Assembly (NCBI RefSeq): GCF_009758125.1
Contig: NZ_WRXO01000002.1
Coordinates: 310,001-374,000, forward strand
DNA length: 64,000 nt
Source: Chitinophaga oryziterrae
GTDB taxonomy: Bacteria; Bacteroidota; Bacteroidia; Chitinophagales; Chitinophagaceae
Reading direction: 5' to 3'
Shown here: positions 17,680 through 27,530 of the stretch, in pieces
Layout of the letters: each line of letters opens with the position of its first letter
How positions within the stretch are numbered: position 1 is the first letter of the stretch
Program-made: the position numbers and the translations under genes
Notes under the pieces: generated by a model
What the model was told of the DNA's origin: nothing
Seen by the model: only the letters and a program-made list of their open reading frames with translations
Database searches by the model: none

Positions 17680-19308
17680 ATGAGAATCGTCTTTATATGC
17701 CTGTTGCTGTTGTGTAGTTGTAAAAAGGTAGCTATTGTTTCTAATACTACTGATGAAGTAAATATCACAGGTTATCTGCAACTACACCCGGATAAATTTT
17801 CATCCTTCCTTAAAATCATTTCTATCACAGGGGATGAGGGTTTCCTGGGTGTATATGGGGCTTATACGGCATTTGTGCCGGACAATGATGCTATCTCTGC
17901 TTACCTGCAATTAAAAGGGAAAGGAGCGGTAGAAAATATAGATGTACAGGAACTGAAAGACCTGGTTAAATTTCATCTGCTCGAAGACACTATTTCTACC
18001 AGTTCTTTTTCAGATGGTAAGTTGAACAGGCTCACTATGTACGGGCAATACCTGATCACCGGGGCCAGTAACAAGGACGGTGTTACAAGGATCACCGTAA
18101 ACCGGCAGGCGAATATCATAGAGAGCAATATCAGGGTAGGGAATGGGATCATTCATGTGATAGATCATGTATTGCAACCGGCAGTATATACACTGGCTGC
18201 CATGATAGAAAATGATCCCAGGTATTCCATTTTTTCACAGGCGGTTAAAGAAACCGGTCTATACGATACACTGAATATATTGCCTGTTGCTAATACCGAT
18301 AGTAGTCGTGCCTGGCTGACCGTATTAGCCGAATCTGATTCGGTATTAAAGAATGCGGGTTTCAACAGTTATGCTGATCTGAAAGCAAGGTTCTCTTATA
18401 CCGGAGATCCTAAGAATCCTGATGACAGTCTTCATCTGTATGTGGATTATCATATCCTGTATGGTGTAAAATACCTGGCAGATATTGTTTCCAGTACATC
18501 GCATAATACACTGGCCCCTTTGGAAGTGGTGACTTCCAAGCTATCAGGACAAACAGTATTGATCAATGATGATACTTTTAACGGCATCTACGAACCAGGT
18601 GTAGAACTGAACCGCGCAGGCAGTGACAATGCAGCCAGCAACGGTGTACTGCATGCTGCTATGGGGCATTTCTCTATTAAGATCCGTAACCCTGTACCTG
18701 TTTACTGGGATGTGGCGAATTTCCCTGAGATCCGTAACCTGCCTGCTTATTTCGGTAAACAAAATTACCCTTTTGCCCTCACTAATATGCCTAAAGATAT
18801 AACGGTGGCCGGTCCTTCTGCTATGCAGTATACAGTGGGTTCCACTTATGTGAACGGGGATTTCCTGCAGATTCCTTTAGGTGGCCCTAATCGCAGTGCC
18901 TGGGTGGAATTAAGAACTCCTTTACTGGTGAGAGGAAAATATAAAGTCTGGATCTGTTACAGAACACAGAAACAATCAGGCAGTTCTAATAATGTTAACC
19001 AGATTTCTGTTGATGGGGAACCTTTACAGCGTACCATGAATTTCACTACCTCTATGCCTGTGAGCAGCGAGGGAGAAATGGAAGCACAGGGCTGGAAATG
19101 GTTTACAGATCCTGTATCTAATGGCTGGGCAGGGCGACAGGTAGGTACTATTGAGATTAAAACAACAGACCGTCACCTGATACGCTTTACAACCTTGCAG
19201 GGTACGCAGAATACCAATAACCTGGATATGATTCATTTTATCCCGCAGGATATGGACCAGTTGTATCCCCGTTTTAAAACAGATGGAACACCGGTACCCA
19301 GACCCTAA
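17680..19308 (+). CDS. FAS1 lipoprotein with C-terminal jelly-roll-like domain
   Basis: A 542-residue lipoprotein with a short signal and lipobox LCSC (Cys about 13), then KKVAIVS. Two FAS1-like units occupy about residues 28-170 (YTAFVPDNDAISAYL; GNGIIHVIDHVLQP) and about 172-328 (WLTVLAESDSVLKNAG; NGVLHAAMGHFSI). Residues about 335-535 form a different domain, rich in beta pattern (WVELRTPLLVRGKYKVWICY, IEIKTTDRHLIRFT, NNLDMIHFIP), resembling carbohydrate-binding jelly-rolls; this is an inference. It lies 9 bp after SusD, the place where PULs usually encode a surface glycan-binding protein. Confidence 0.85.
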   Translation: MRIVFICLLLLCSCKKVAIVSNTTDEVNITGYLQLHPDKFSSFLKIISITGDEGFLGVYGAYTAFVPDNDAISAYLQLKGKGAVENIDVQELKDLVKFHLLEDTISTSSFSDGKLNRLTMYGQYLITGASNKDGVTRITVNRQANIIESNIRVGNGIIHVIDHVLQPAVYTLAAMIENDPRYSIFSQAVKETGLYDTLNILPVANTDSSRAWLTVLAESDSVLKNAGFNSYADLKARFSYTGDPKNPDDSLHLYVDYHILYGVKYLADIVSSTSHNTLAPLEVVTSKLSGQTVLINDDTFNGIYEPGVELNRAGSDNAASNGVLHAAMGHFSIKIRNPVPVYWDVANFPEIRNLPAYFGKQNYPFALTNMPKDITVAGPSAMQYTVGSTYVNGDFLQIPLGGPNRSAWVELRTPLLVRGKYKVWICYRTQKQSGSSNNVNQISVDGEPLQRTMNFTTSMPVSSEGEMEAQGWKWFTDPVSNGWAGRQVGTIEIKTTDRHLIRFTTLQGTQNTNNLDMIHFIPQDMDQLYPRFKTDGTPVPRP

Positions 19309-19326
19309 CTAATTAATGCAGCAACA

Positions 19327-20736
19327 ATGACAAGATCTGTAATAATATTATTCCTCTTAATAGTGCTTTCCTGTAAGAAGGATAAATGGAATGACAGGAA
19401 CAGGATAGATGATCCTGCACTCAAAAAGGACCTGCTGCAAATGATCAGCAGCAATCCTGACCTGAGCCTGTTTAATACCTACCTGGTTAAAACCGGTTAT
19501 GATAAAGTGATCGCCTCTTCAAAGACGTTTACTGTGTGGGCCCCTACCAATAAAGCTTTGCAAGGCATAGCCCCCTCTATAATAAATGATACGGCACAAC
19601 TGAAACGGCTGATAGCGAATCATATTGCCAATCAGTCTTATCTCACTACAATGCCGTCTCCCGCCATACGTATCAGGACATTGAACGGGAAGAATATAAC
19701 ATTTACGTCTACGCAGATAGACGAAGAACATATTATCAGTGCAGACCAATATACGGCTAATGGCATCTTACATGTTGTAGATGGTGTATTGCTCCCTAAG
19801 ATGAATGCCTGGGAATACCTGAATAGCGTTGACGGTCTTCAACAAACATTTCTGCAATCACTTAAATATACGGGTATTGATACTACTATTGCGGAGCAGA
19901 TAGGCGTAGACCCGCAAACAGGTCGCCCTATTTATAAACCCGGTACAGGCCTCGTTGAATTGAACCGTTTCCTGCAAAGGACAGATATCAGTAATGAAGA
20001 TTCCCTTCTCACCTATGTGATCCTGAAAGACAATGCTTATACAGATGAAAAGAGTAAGCTGGTACAGTATTTCACAGATACTACCGCTGCGCTTACAGAT
20101 ACCACTACCCAATGGAATGTAGTAAAGGACCTGGTGTTTAATGGAGTGTATGATGCTGATAATTTACCGGCAGTATTATATTCTGTAAAGGATAGTGTGA
20201 AATTCCATCTTGACAGAACGGCCATCGTATCAGTACAAAAAGTAAGTAACGGGATTGTATATGTGATGGACCATATAGATTATGAACTGGATTCAAAAAT
20301 AAAACCTGTTATCATAGAAGGAGAAAGGTTCTATGATCTGAAAGACCGTACTAAAGCATCTTCTGTACGTACCCGTATCAATCCTCTTACTCATCTGTTA
20401 TTCCGGGATATCTATATCGCTAATCATGGTATCAATGCTTTCTGGATTAATTACAAGACAGTAGTGAATTCAGTAAAATATAAAGTCTACTGGGTAGCGG
20501 TAAATGATTTTCAGACAGGCACTTTCCCTATGAGAGTAGCTTTTAAAGATCCTGCTGTTACCGGCTTTCCCTATAAAACGGTTGAATTGAATAATTACAG
20601 TGAAGTGTATCTGGGCGATTATACAACAGATCATTACGGATTGCTCAACTTATACCTGGTGGGTAACAGCGTTACCACTAACGGATTAAACACGCTTGTG
20701 CTGGATTATATTAAACTGGTACCCATTCTAAACTGA
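19327..20736 (+). CDS. FAS1 lipoprotein with C-terminal beta domain
   Basis: A 469-residue lipoprotein (lipobox VLSC, Cys about 16, then KKDKW). Residues about 33-160 form a FAS1 unit (DLSLFNTYLVKTGYDKVIA, FTVWAPTNKALQ, NGILHVVDGVLLP). A second, degenerate unit runs about 162-330 (NGIVYVMDHIDYEL). The last 130 residues are a beta-rich domain (NAFWINYKTVVNSVKYKVYW, YSEVYLGDYTTDHYG, NTLVLDYIKLVP) that matches in pattern the C-terminal domain of the preceding FAS1 protein, suggesting duplication within the operon. It is 5 bp from the next SusC. A surface ligand-binding role is inferred. Confidence 0.85.
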   Translation: MTRSVIILFLLIVLSCKKDKWNDRNRIDDPALKKDLLQMISSNPDLSLFNTYLVKTGYDKVIASSKTFTVWAPTNKALQGIAPSIINDTAQLKRLIANHIANQSYLTTMPSPAIRIRTLNGKNITFTSTQIDEEHIISADQYTANGILHVVDGVLLPKMNAWEYLNSVDGLQQTFLQSLKYTGIDTTIAEQIGVDPQTGRPIYKPGTGLVELNRFLQRTDISNEDSLLTYVILKDNAYTDEKSKLVQYFTDTTAALTDTTTQWNVVKDLVFNGVYDADNLPAVLYSVKDSVKFHLDRTAIVSVQKVSNGIVYVMDHIDYELDSKIKPVIIEGERFYDLKDRTKASSVRTRINPLTHLLFRDIYIANHGINAFWINYKTVVNSVKYKVYWVAVNDFQTGTFPMRVAFKDPAVTGFPYKTVELNNYSEVYLGDYTTDHYGLLNLYLVGNSVTTNGLNTLVLDYIKLVPILN

Positions 20737-20741
20737 TCTTT

Positions 20742-23700
20742 ATGAACAGACGTATAAAACTGCTCTTCATCATCTTACTGTTCTCTTTTCAAATAAAAGC
20801 ACAGGATACTATCAGAGGGGTCATTAAAGAAGCTGCTACCGGTATGCCTTTACCTGGTATTAATATCAGCGTGACTGGTTATTCGGCTGCTATCACAAAT
20901 GAAAAAGGATCTTTCCGAATTAAGATACCTTCTCCCGATGCAGTACTGACTGTATCCGGACAAGGATACCAGGTAAAGGAGATCGTGCTGAAGGGACGGC
21001 GTAACATTGCGGTCATGCTGCATGAAGCCTCATTTAACAGTGTATATGATGATGCGGTGCTTCCTTTTGGCAGGCAGCCTAAGAACAGCATTATTTATTC
21101 CGTCAGCGCTGTTAACGCAGATGATAAGTGGCAACGGGTATCTGCTTCCCCGGATGCCTGTTTGCAGGGAAGTGTGGCTGGTCTGAATGTGATCAGACGT
21201 TCCGGTACACCAGGCATTGGCGCTGAACTTTTCCTGAGGGGATATACTTCTTTGTATGCTACAAATAAACCATTGATAGTAGTGGATGGGATGATCTATG
21301 ATATTAATGAATACGGTGGTTCATTGATTGCCGGGCATGTAAATAACCCGCTGGCAGATATTGAGATGAAGGACATAGATAATTTTACAGTGATTAAAGA
21401 CGGTACATCTACTTATAGCACAAAAGGGGCTAATGGGGTGATCCTGATCACTACAAGCCGGGCAAAGGAGTTAGCTACTAAAATTGATTTTTCGGTGAGT
21501 GGCGGGTTTAATACAGCCGTTACAAAGCTTCCTGTAATGGGGGCAGGTGATTACCGGGTTTATTTGTCTGATCTGTTTAAAAATGAGAAAGAACCTTATA
21601 TGAACGATAACCCTAATCCGGATTATTATCGTTATCACTATAATACCGACTGGCAAAAGAAGGTGATGAGCAATAGCTATAATCAGCAATATTATCTGAA
21701 AGTAAGTGGTGGGGATGATATTGCAACGTATGGTTTATCATTGGGCTATCTGAAACAGGGGGGCATAACAGATAATACAAACCTGGGACGTTATCAGACC
21801 CGCTTCAATGCTGATCTGAATTTATCTTCCCGGTTAAAGGCCTCTGTCAATTTAGCTTTTACTTCAAATCAGCAACGTCTGAAAGACCAGGGTATCGCGA
21901 ATAAAACAAACCCTTTATACCTGGGATTGATAAAAGCGCCTTTTCTGCCTACGCAGGTGGTGAGTGATGAGGGGATAGAATCTCCCAGTCTGGCTGATTA
22001 TGACATCTTTAATGTTTCCAATCCGCTGGCGTTGATACAAAATATGCAGGCCGTGAATAAGAATTACCGGTTTTCAGGATCTGTGAACTTCCGGTATCAG
22101 CTGAATAAATCTGTAAGTCTGCATACTTTATTAGGGATTACATATGATAAAGTAAGGGAGAACTTCTTTATTCCTCAAAAGGGAATAGCACCCGATACAG
22201 CTGTGAATAGTATTATTTATAACAGGTCGGGCAGTAATGTACAGCGGTATTATGCTTTGTACAATGATACCCGTTTTTCATATGATCATACTTTTAACCA
22301 GCATCATCTTTCTGCCAATGCGGGTATCCGTTTTAACAATAACAACAGCGAAGCTGATTATGGGCTGGGATACAATTCAGCTACGGATGAATTTATCAGT
22401 GTGGGCATGGGACAAAGTCAGCTGAGACAGGTAGGAGGAGGGATTGGTAAGTGGAACTGGCTGAATACTTATATCAATGCTGATTATACATTGTTGAACA
22501 GGTATTTCCTGTCGTTTAATATGGCGGTCGATGGATCATCCAGGTTTGGTAAGCAAGCCCCGGGAGCATTGGGTATTGGTCAGTATAAATATGCAGTAAT
22601 GCCTTCTGTAGCTGCCGGATGGCTTATTTCTTCAGAGCCTTTTTTATCAGGCCCCGAATTGCTGAAGCTGAGAGTTAGTTATGGAAAGGTAGGGAATGAT
22701 GATATCGGTAATTACGCTGCAAGACAGTATTATGTATCGCAAAACCTACTGGGAATGCAGGGACTGGTAAGAGGGAATATCGGTAATCCTTACCTGAAAT
22801 GGGAAAGTGTGGAGAAGATAAATGCCGGCGTAGATGTTTCATTCCTGCAGGAACGGTTGAATATAAGTGCAGATGTATTCAGCAATCGTACTAAAGATAT
22901 GCTGATAGTGGAGCCTGTTGAAACGGTTACTGGTTTTAAAAGTATCATTACCAATAATGGCGGGATGCAGACACATGGTTTTGAACTGGCCATAAATAGC
23001 AGAATAGTAGACCGTGTTCTGAAATGGGATATGGGATTGAACCTGGCTACCTATAAAAATAAGATTACAAAAATACCGGGAGACAGGATACTGACTACTT
23101 ATGCAGATGCTACATATTTAACAGAGAAGGGACAGACTGCTAATCTTTTTTACGGCTACAAAACAAGTGGTGTATTTACTTCGGATGCAGAAGCTGCTGG
23201 TGTGATGTATATAAATGCGAATGGTATAGCTACACCGTTTAGGGGCGGAGATATGCGTTTTGCAGATATGAATGGAGATCATGTGATTGATGAGAATGAC
23301 AGGCAGGTAATTGGTGACCCTAATCCTTCTCTTACAGGGATGTTCAGCAACAGATTGTCTTTTAAAAGATGGGAGCTTGATGCGATCATTACTTTCATCA
23401 GTGGGAATGATATTTATAATTATACCCGAGCGAAGATAGAGTCTATGAAAGATGCCGGTAATCAGTCGCTCGCTATGGTAAACAGGTGGAGGGCTGATGG
23501 GCAGGTAACAGATATTCCCCGTGCTGCCTGGGGAGATCCGGCAGGTAGCGCACGTTTCTCTGATCGCTGGATAGAAGATGGTAGTTACCTGCGTTTGCGC
23601 ACGTTGTCGCTTACTTATAGTCTGCCTTTGAAACGTGGCGCTATTAAGTACGTTAAGATATCTGCTGCCGGTAACAATGTGTTTACGCTCACTCACTACC

Positions 23701-23813
23701 TGGGATATGATCCGGAGTTCAGTGCTTCGGGTAGTTTATTTACGCAGGGTATTGATGTGGGACTTGAACCACAATTCAGAACAATACAGTTGGGGGTAAG
23801 GATTGGATTATAA
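20742..23813 (+). CDS. SusC/RagA family TonB-linked outer membrane transporter
   Basis: A 1023-residue TonB-dependent receptor, the second SusC of this locus. Signal peptide to about residue 20 (IKAQ), carboxypeptidase-regulatory-like domain (about 23-90, IRGVIKEAATGMPLPGINI), plug (about 115-250, with CLQGSVAGLNVIRRSG, TNKPLIVVDGMIYD and VIKDGTSTYSTKGANGVILITT) and the beta-barrel ending QLGVRIGL. It is clearly distinct from the first SusC and slightly shorter, so the two pairs probably take different oligosaccharides or sizes. Its SusD follows at once. Confidence 0.95.
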   Translation: MNRRIKLLFIILLFSFQIKAQDTIRGVIKEAATGMPLPGINISVTGYSAAITNEKGSFRIKIPSPDAVLTVSGQGYQVKEIVLKGRRNIAVMLHEASFNSVYDDAVLPFGRQPKNSIIYSVSAVNADDKWQRVSASPDACLQGSVAGLNVIRRSGTPGIGAELFLRGYTSLYATNKPLIVVDGMIYDINEYGGSLIAGHVNNPLADIEMKDIDNFTVIKDGTSTYSTKGANGVILITTSRAKELATKIDFSVSGGFNTAVTKLPVMGAGDYRVYLSDLFKNEKEPYMNDNPNPDYYRYHYNTDWQKKVMSNSYNQQYYLKVSGGDDIATYGLSLGYLKQGGITDNTNLGRYQTRFNADLNLSSRLKASVNLAFTSNQQRLKDQGIANKTNPLYLGLIKAPFLPTQVVSDEGIESPSLADYDIFNVSNPLALIQNMQAVNKNYRFSGSVNFRYQLNKSVSLHTLLGITYDKVRENFFIPQKGIAPDTAVNSIIYNRSGSNVQRYYALYNDTRFSYDHTFNQHHLSANAGIRFNNNNSEADYGLGYNSATDEFISVGMGQSQLRQVGGGIGKWNWLNTYINADYTLLNRYFLSFNMAVDGSSRFGKQAPGALGIGQYKYAVMPSVAAGWLISSEPFLSGPELLKLRVSYGKVGNDDIGNYAARQYYVSQNLLGMQGLVRGNIGNPYLKWESVEKINAGVDVSFLQERLNISADVFSNRTKDMLIVEPVETVTGFKSIITNNGGMQTHGFELAINSRIVDRVLKWDMGLNLATYKNKITKIPGDRILTTYADATYLTEKGQTANLFYGYKTSGVFTSDAEAAGVMYINANGIATPFRGGDMRFADMNGDHVIDENDRQVIGDPNPSLTGMFSNRLSFKRWELDAIITFISGNDIYNYTRAKIESMKDAGNQSLAMVNRWRADGQVTDIPRAAWGDPAGSARFSDRWIEDGSYLRLRTLSLTYSLPLKRGAIKYVKISAAGNNVFTLTHYLGYDPEFSASGSLFTQGIDVGLEPQFRTIQLGVRIGL

Positions 23814-23829
23814 TTTTAAAAGAGCCTAT

Positions 23830-25575
23830 ATGAAAATATTAATTTCTGGTCTGGTGCTTTGCATAAGCCTGTGTGCATGTAGTAAAATATTTGATATAAA
23901 GCCGGAAGAAGCACTGGACCATTCACAAACATACCGGGATGTACATGATGCAGATGCCGCAGTGGTAGGTATTTATGGTAAAGTGATTACGCTTGCCGGG
24001 AGGTTGGTCGTCTTAAATGAATTAAGGGGAGATCTGGTGGATGTAACGCAATCTGCTAGTGGTAAATACTTACAGCAGTTAAGTACGCACAGTGTAACCG
24101 CTGATAATCCTTATGCAGATCCCCGTCCATTTTATGAGGTGATCCTCAACTGCAATGATGCGCTTTCTAATTTTGATGTGATGCTGAAGGATAAGAGAAT
24201 GACGGTAGATGAATACGGCCTGCGGTATTCTACTGTAGGTGCTATCCGTTCCTGGCTGTATTTGCAATTGGGTATCCAGTATGGGAGTATTCCTTATATC
24301 ACTGATCCGCTGGTGAATGTAAATGACCTGAAAGATGCAGCTAAGTTTCCGAGGGTAACGTTTGATGAACTGCTGGATAAGCTGCTGGCATTTACAGAAG
24401 CCTTGCCTTATAAGTTACCTTTCCCGGCGGGAACTTCTCTCTTAACTATTGTAGATACTTATAACACGGAAAAGTTCTTCATCAATATAAAATGCTTCCT
24501 GGGAGATCTTTATCTGTGGAAAGGTAATTATGCGCAGGCTGCGCTTAATTACCAGTACATGATGAACTATGGGGATGTATTGTATCCTGCAAAGAACAGT
24601 GAGCAGTGGTATGAAACTTATAAACTGGCTTATACGGCTAATCTCACCGGTGGCAACTGGAGTAATATTTTCAGTCAGCCTTACGGGGAACGGTATTCGA
24701 ATTATGAGATCATCTGGGACCTGCCTTTCGATAAGAACTTCAATCCCCCTAATCCTTTTATAGACTTATTTGATAACACAAAAGGGAGTTATCAGCTAAA
24801 ACCTTCTGCGCTGGCTATTAAGAACTGGAATGACCAGGTACGTACCGGTGATGCGGTGGGGAATAATACACCTGTCGATCTCAGGGGGCCGGGTGCTTCC
24901 TGGAAGATGAGCGGCGGGTCTCCTGTCATTAATAAATTTACTTACAACTTTAATCCCTTGCTGCCTTTTGAAACAAATAGTAAATGGATATTGTACCGTG
25001 CGGCTATGTTACATCTGCGTTATGCGGAAGCGGCCAACCGGGATGGCAGGGATAAGCTGGTGTATGCATTGCTGAATGCAGGTATTAAGAACACGTATGA
25101 TCCTGTTTATATGGCTACGGGCGTGAGTGGTGGAGAAGGACGTAATGTAACGGATATAGAACAGACGCATGATGTGCCTCCTTATGATTTTGATGCGAGG
25201 GACGGGAACTATCCTCAATACAGGAACGCCTGGTATCGTAATACAGGTATCAGAGGACGTGTGGCTTTGAAGCCGGTACTGATCGATTCAGCCAGTTATT
25301 TCGATATGAGTAGCAAAGAGGTCACGGACAGGGCCGGGCTTATTCTTTTTATGGAAGATAAGCTGATTGCTGAAGATGGGCTGGAGCTGGCATTTGAAGG
25401 CAATCGCTGGGCGGATCTGCTGCGTATTGCATTAAGGCGGCAGGCAAGTGACCCTGCTTACCTGGCGAATAAAGTAGCGGCTAAATTTGAGGCAGCGAAT
25501 GATGGAATGGCAGGAGCCGTGAGGTCTGCTTTGATGGATAAGCAGAACTGGTATTTACCATTCAGGTGGCAATAA
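23830..25575 (+). CDS. RagB/SusD family outer membrane lipoprotein
   Basis: A 581-residue SusD-like lipoprotein. I choose the ATG at 23830, which gives MKILISGLVLCISLCACSK with the lipobox LCAC; a TTG at 23803 inside the SusC gene would place nine extra residues in front of the signal peptide. Hallmarks: IFDIKPEEALDHSQTYRDVHDADAAVVGIYGK near the N-terminus, AIRSWLYLQLGIQYGSIPY (about 140), RAAMLHLRYAEAANRDG (about 395) and the C-terminal EDGLELAFEGNRWADLLR (about 525). It ends the FAS1/SusCD operon; an inverted repeat follows. Confidence 0.93.
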   Translation: MKILISGLVLCISLCACSKIFDIKPEEALDHSQTYRDVHDADAAVVGIYGKVITLAGRLVVLNELRGDLVDVTQSASGKYLQQLSTHSVTADNPYADPRPFYEVILNCNDALSNFDVMLKDKRMTVDEYGLRYSTVGAIRSWLYLQLGIQYGSIPYITDPLVNVNDLKDAAKFPRVTFDELLDKLLAFTEALPYKLPFPAGTSLLTIVDTYNTEKFFINIKCFLGDLYLWKGNYAQAALNYQYMMNYGDVLYPAKNSEQWYETYKLAYTANLTGGNWSNIFSQPYGERYSNYEIIWDLPFDKNFNPPNPFIDLFDNTKGSYQLKPSALAIKNWNDQVRTGDAVGNNTPVDLRGPGASWKMSGGSPVINKFTYNFNPLLPFETNSKWILYRAAMLHLRYAEAANRDGRDKLVYALLNAGIKNTYDPVYMATGVSGGEGRNVTDIEQTHDVPPYDFDARDGNYPQYRNAWYRNTGIRGRVALKPVLIDSASYFDMSSKEVTDRAGLILFMEDKLIAEDGLELAFEGNRWADLLRIALRRQASDPAYLANKVAAKFEAANDGMAGAVRSALMDKQNWYLPFRWQ

Positions 25576-25591
25576 TACAATCAGGTATTTT

Positions 25592-25671
25592 ATATCAATG
25601 TCGTTTAGTTAAGCGCTGTTTTTGCAACAAAACATAATAGGCTCCTAACGGAGCTTAACTAAACGACATTG
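25592..25671. repeat. Inverted-repeat element related to the 59.7/62.5 kb repeat family
   Basis: Perfect 19-bp arms (caatgtcgtttagttaagc at 25596-25614 and its reverse complement at 25653-25671) enclose a 38-nt loop with the core gctcctaacggagc overlapping the right arm. The block 25592-25612 matches 62449-62469 at 20 of 21 positions and 25626-25645 matches 62493-62512 at 18 of 20, so this is a member of the same dispersed family. It sits between SusD and the PL11 gene and may also end or weaken read-through. Confidence 0.75.
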
Positions 25672-25709
25672 TGTTTTATTTTATAACAGGGGGTTAATTT
25701 AACCAGATT

Positions 25710-27512
25710 ATGAAACAGTTGATTATTCTTATTCTTTTTTGTTATTTATTACCCGTGGCTAACGCGCAGCGGTTAATGGAAAATATTGATCGTGGTATTA
25801 TTGCTGTTTACCAGGGTGAGGGGAAAGTGTATGTAGGATGGAGAATGTTATGCACAGATCCTGAAAATATAACTTTTAATGTATACCGGAAAATTGGATC
25901 CAATACAGTAAAGCTAAATACAATACCCGTTACAGAAAGTACGAACTATATAGATAACTATGTGAGCGGAGCAGAATACTTTGTAAAGGCTGTTTTACAA
26001 GGTAAGGAATCTGTTACCCGTGGCAGTTATATCTTAAAAGATACTTTGTCCTATTTATCCATCCCTTTAAAAACGCCCCCTGGTTACACACCTAATGATG
26101 TTTCTGTCGGAGATTTAGATGGAGATGGTCAATACGATATTATCTTACATCAAACTGGCCGTGGCAGGGATAATGCTTCTCCTGGTATCACAGATCCGCC
26201 TATCTTCCAGGCGTATAAATTAGATGGTACTTTCCTATGGGAGATTAACTTAGGAAAGAATATCAGGGAAGGAGCGCATTATACACAATTCATGGTATAT
26301 GATCTTGATGGCGATGGTATCGCAGAATTCGCCTGTAAAACAGCGGATGGTACAATTGATGGTACTGGTAAAGTAATAGGGGATAGCTCCAAAGACTGGC
26401 GAGACCTTACGCCTAACACCCCTAAATATGGCAAAATCCTGAGCGGTCCGGAATACTTCACCATATTCAGCGGCCGTACCGGCGCTGCACTGGCTACAAC
26501 AGATTACATCCCTGCACGGGGAGATATTGGCAGCTGGGGTGGTATCGGCGGTAACGGTAAGAATGACAATACCGGTAACCGGGTAGACCGCTTTACGGCC
26601 TGTGTTGCTTACTTAGATGGTGTACATCCCAGTGTAGTTATGTGCCGGGGATATTACGGGAAGATTGTAATGGCAGCCTGGGATTGGCGTGGAGGCAAAT
26701 TAACTTCCCGCTGGGTATATGATTCCGATGGCACGCCTTACTCTGGTATGGGGAATCACAACCTAAGTGTAGCGGATGTAGACGGCGATGGAAAGGATGA
26801 GATTATTTACGGGTCTATGTGTGTAGATGATAATGGCCGTGGTTTATATACTACCGGACTACGTCATGGTGATGCGATTCATGTAGGAGACCTTGATCCG
26901 GATCATAAAGGTTTGGAAGTATTCGGTATTCATGAAATAGAAGAAGGGACAAAAGGTCCGGGTGCAGCAGTATACGACGCAAAAACAGGAGAAATCCTTT
27001 TTAAAGGATCTATGGATAAAGATGTAGGAAGAGGAGTAGCGGAGAATATTGATCCTGATAGAAAAGGGGCACAGATGTGGTGGTCTGGCTCAAAGGAATT
27101 GTACGATATCAAAGGGAATGTAATAGGAGAAGCGCCCAAAGGCATTAATTTTTTAATCTGGTGGGATGGGGACCTTTCACGTGAACTATTAGACGGCAAT
27201 CATATTGATAAATATAAAACGGGCAGAATTTTTACTGCCGACGGTTGCATCTCTAACAATGGCACAAAATCCACGCCTGCACTCAGCGCAGATATCTTAG
27301 GAGACTGGCGGGAAGAGTTGATCTTGCGTACCACCGATAATCAGAGTTTAAGAATTTATACAACCACCATCCCCACTAAATACAAAATACCAACCTTGAT
27401 GCACGACCCACAATACAGACTAAGTATTGCGTGGCAGAATGTGGGTTACAATCAGCCTCCACATACCGGGTTTTATTTAGGAGTAGGCATGAAGAAACGG
27501 ATATTAAAGTGA
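25710..27512 (+). CDS. Rhamnogalacturonan lyase, polysaccharide lyase family 11
   Basis: A 600-residue exported enzyme (signal peptide ending NAQ, residue about 19). It begins with the family start RLMENIDRGIIAVYQGEGKV and an N-terminal beta-sandwich (to about 115), then an eight-bladed propeller with calcium-binding repeats DLDGDGQYD (about 138), DLDGDGIAEF (about 198) and DVDGDGKDEI (about 356). Length and order match YesW/YesX-type PL11 lyases, which cleave the rhamnogalacturonan I backbone by beta-elimination. It is the best clue to the substrate of the FAS1/SusCD operon 135 bp upstream. Periplasmic or surface location. Confidence 0.93.
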   Translation: MKQLIILILFCYLLPVANAQRLMENIDRGIIAVYQGEGKVYVGWRMLCTDPENITFNVYRKIGSNTVKLNTIPVTESTNYIDNYVSGAEYFVKAVLQGKESVTRGSYILKDTLSYLSIPLKTPPGYTPNDVSVGDLDGDGQYDIILHQTGRGRDNASPGITDPPIFQAYKLDGTFLWEINLGKNIREGAHYTQFMVYDLDGDGIAEFACKTADGTIDGTGKVIGDSSKDWRDLTPNTPKYGKILSGPEYFTIFSGRTGAALATTDYIPARGDIGSWGGIGGNGKNDNTGNRVDRFTACVAYLDGVHPSVVMCRGYYGKIVMAAWDWRGGKLTSRWVYDSDGTPYSGMGNHNLSVADVDGDGKDEIIYGSMCVDDNGRGLYTTGLRHGDAIHVGDLDPDHKGLEVFGIHEIEEGTKGPGAAVYDAKTGEILFKGSMDKDVGRGVAENIDPDRKGAQMWWSGSKELYDIKGNVIGEAPKGINFLIWWDGDLSRELLDGNHIDKYKTGRIFTADGCISNNGTKSTPALSADILGDWREELILRTTDNQSLRIYTTTIPTKYKIPTLMHDPQYRLSIAWQNVGYNQPPHTGFYLGVGMKKRILK

Positions 27513-27530
27513 AATAATCAGGGGATTACT

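Noticed and set aside
22300..22420. Asn-rich and Asp-rich stretches in SusC barrels looked like low-complexity repeats
   Set aside because: They are ordinary loop regions of TonB-dependent barrels with no repeating DNA unit.
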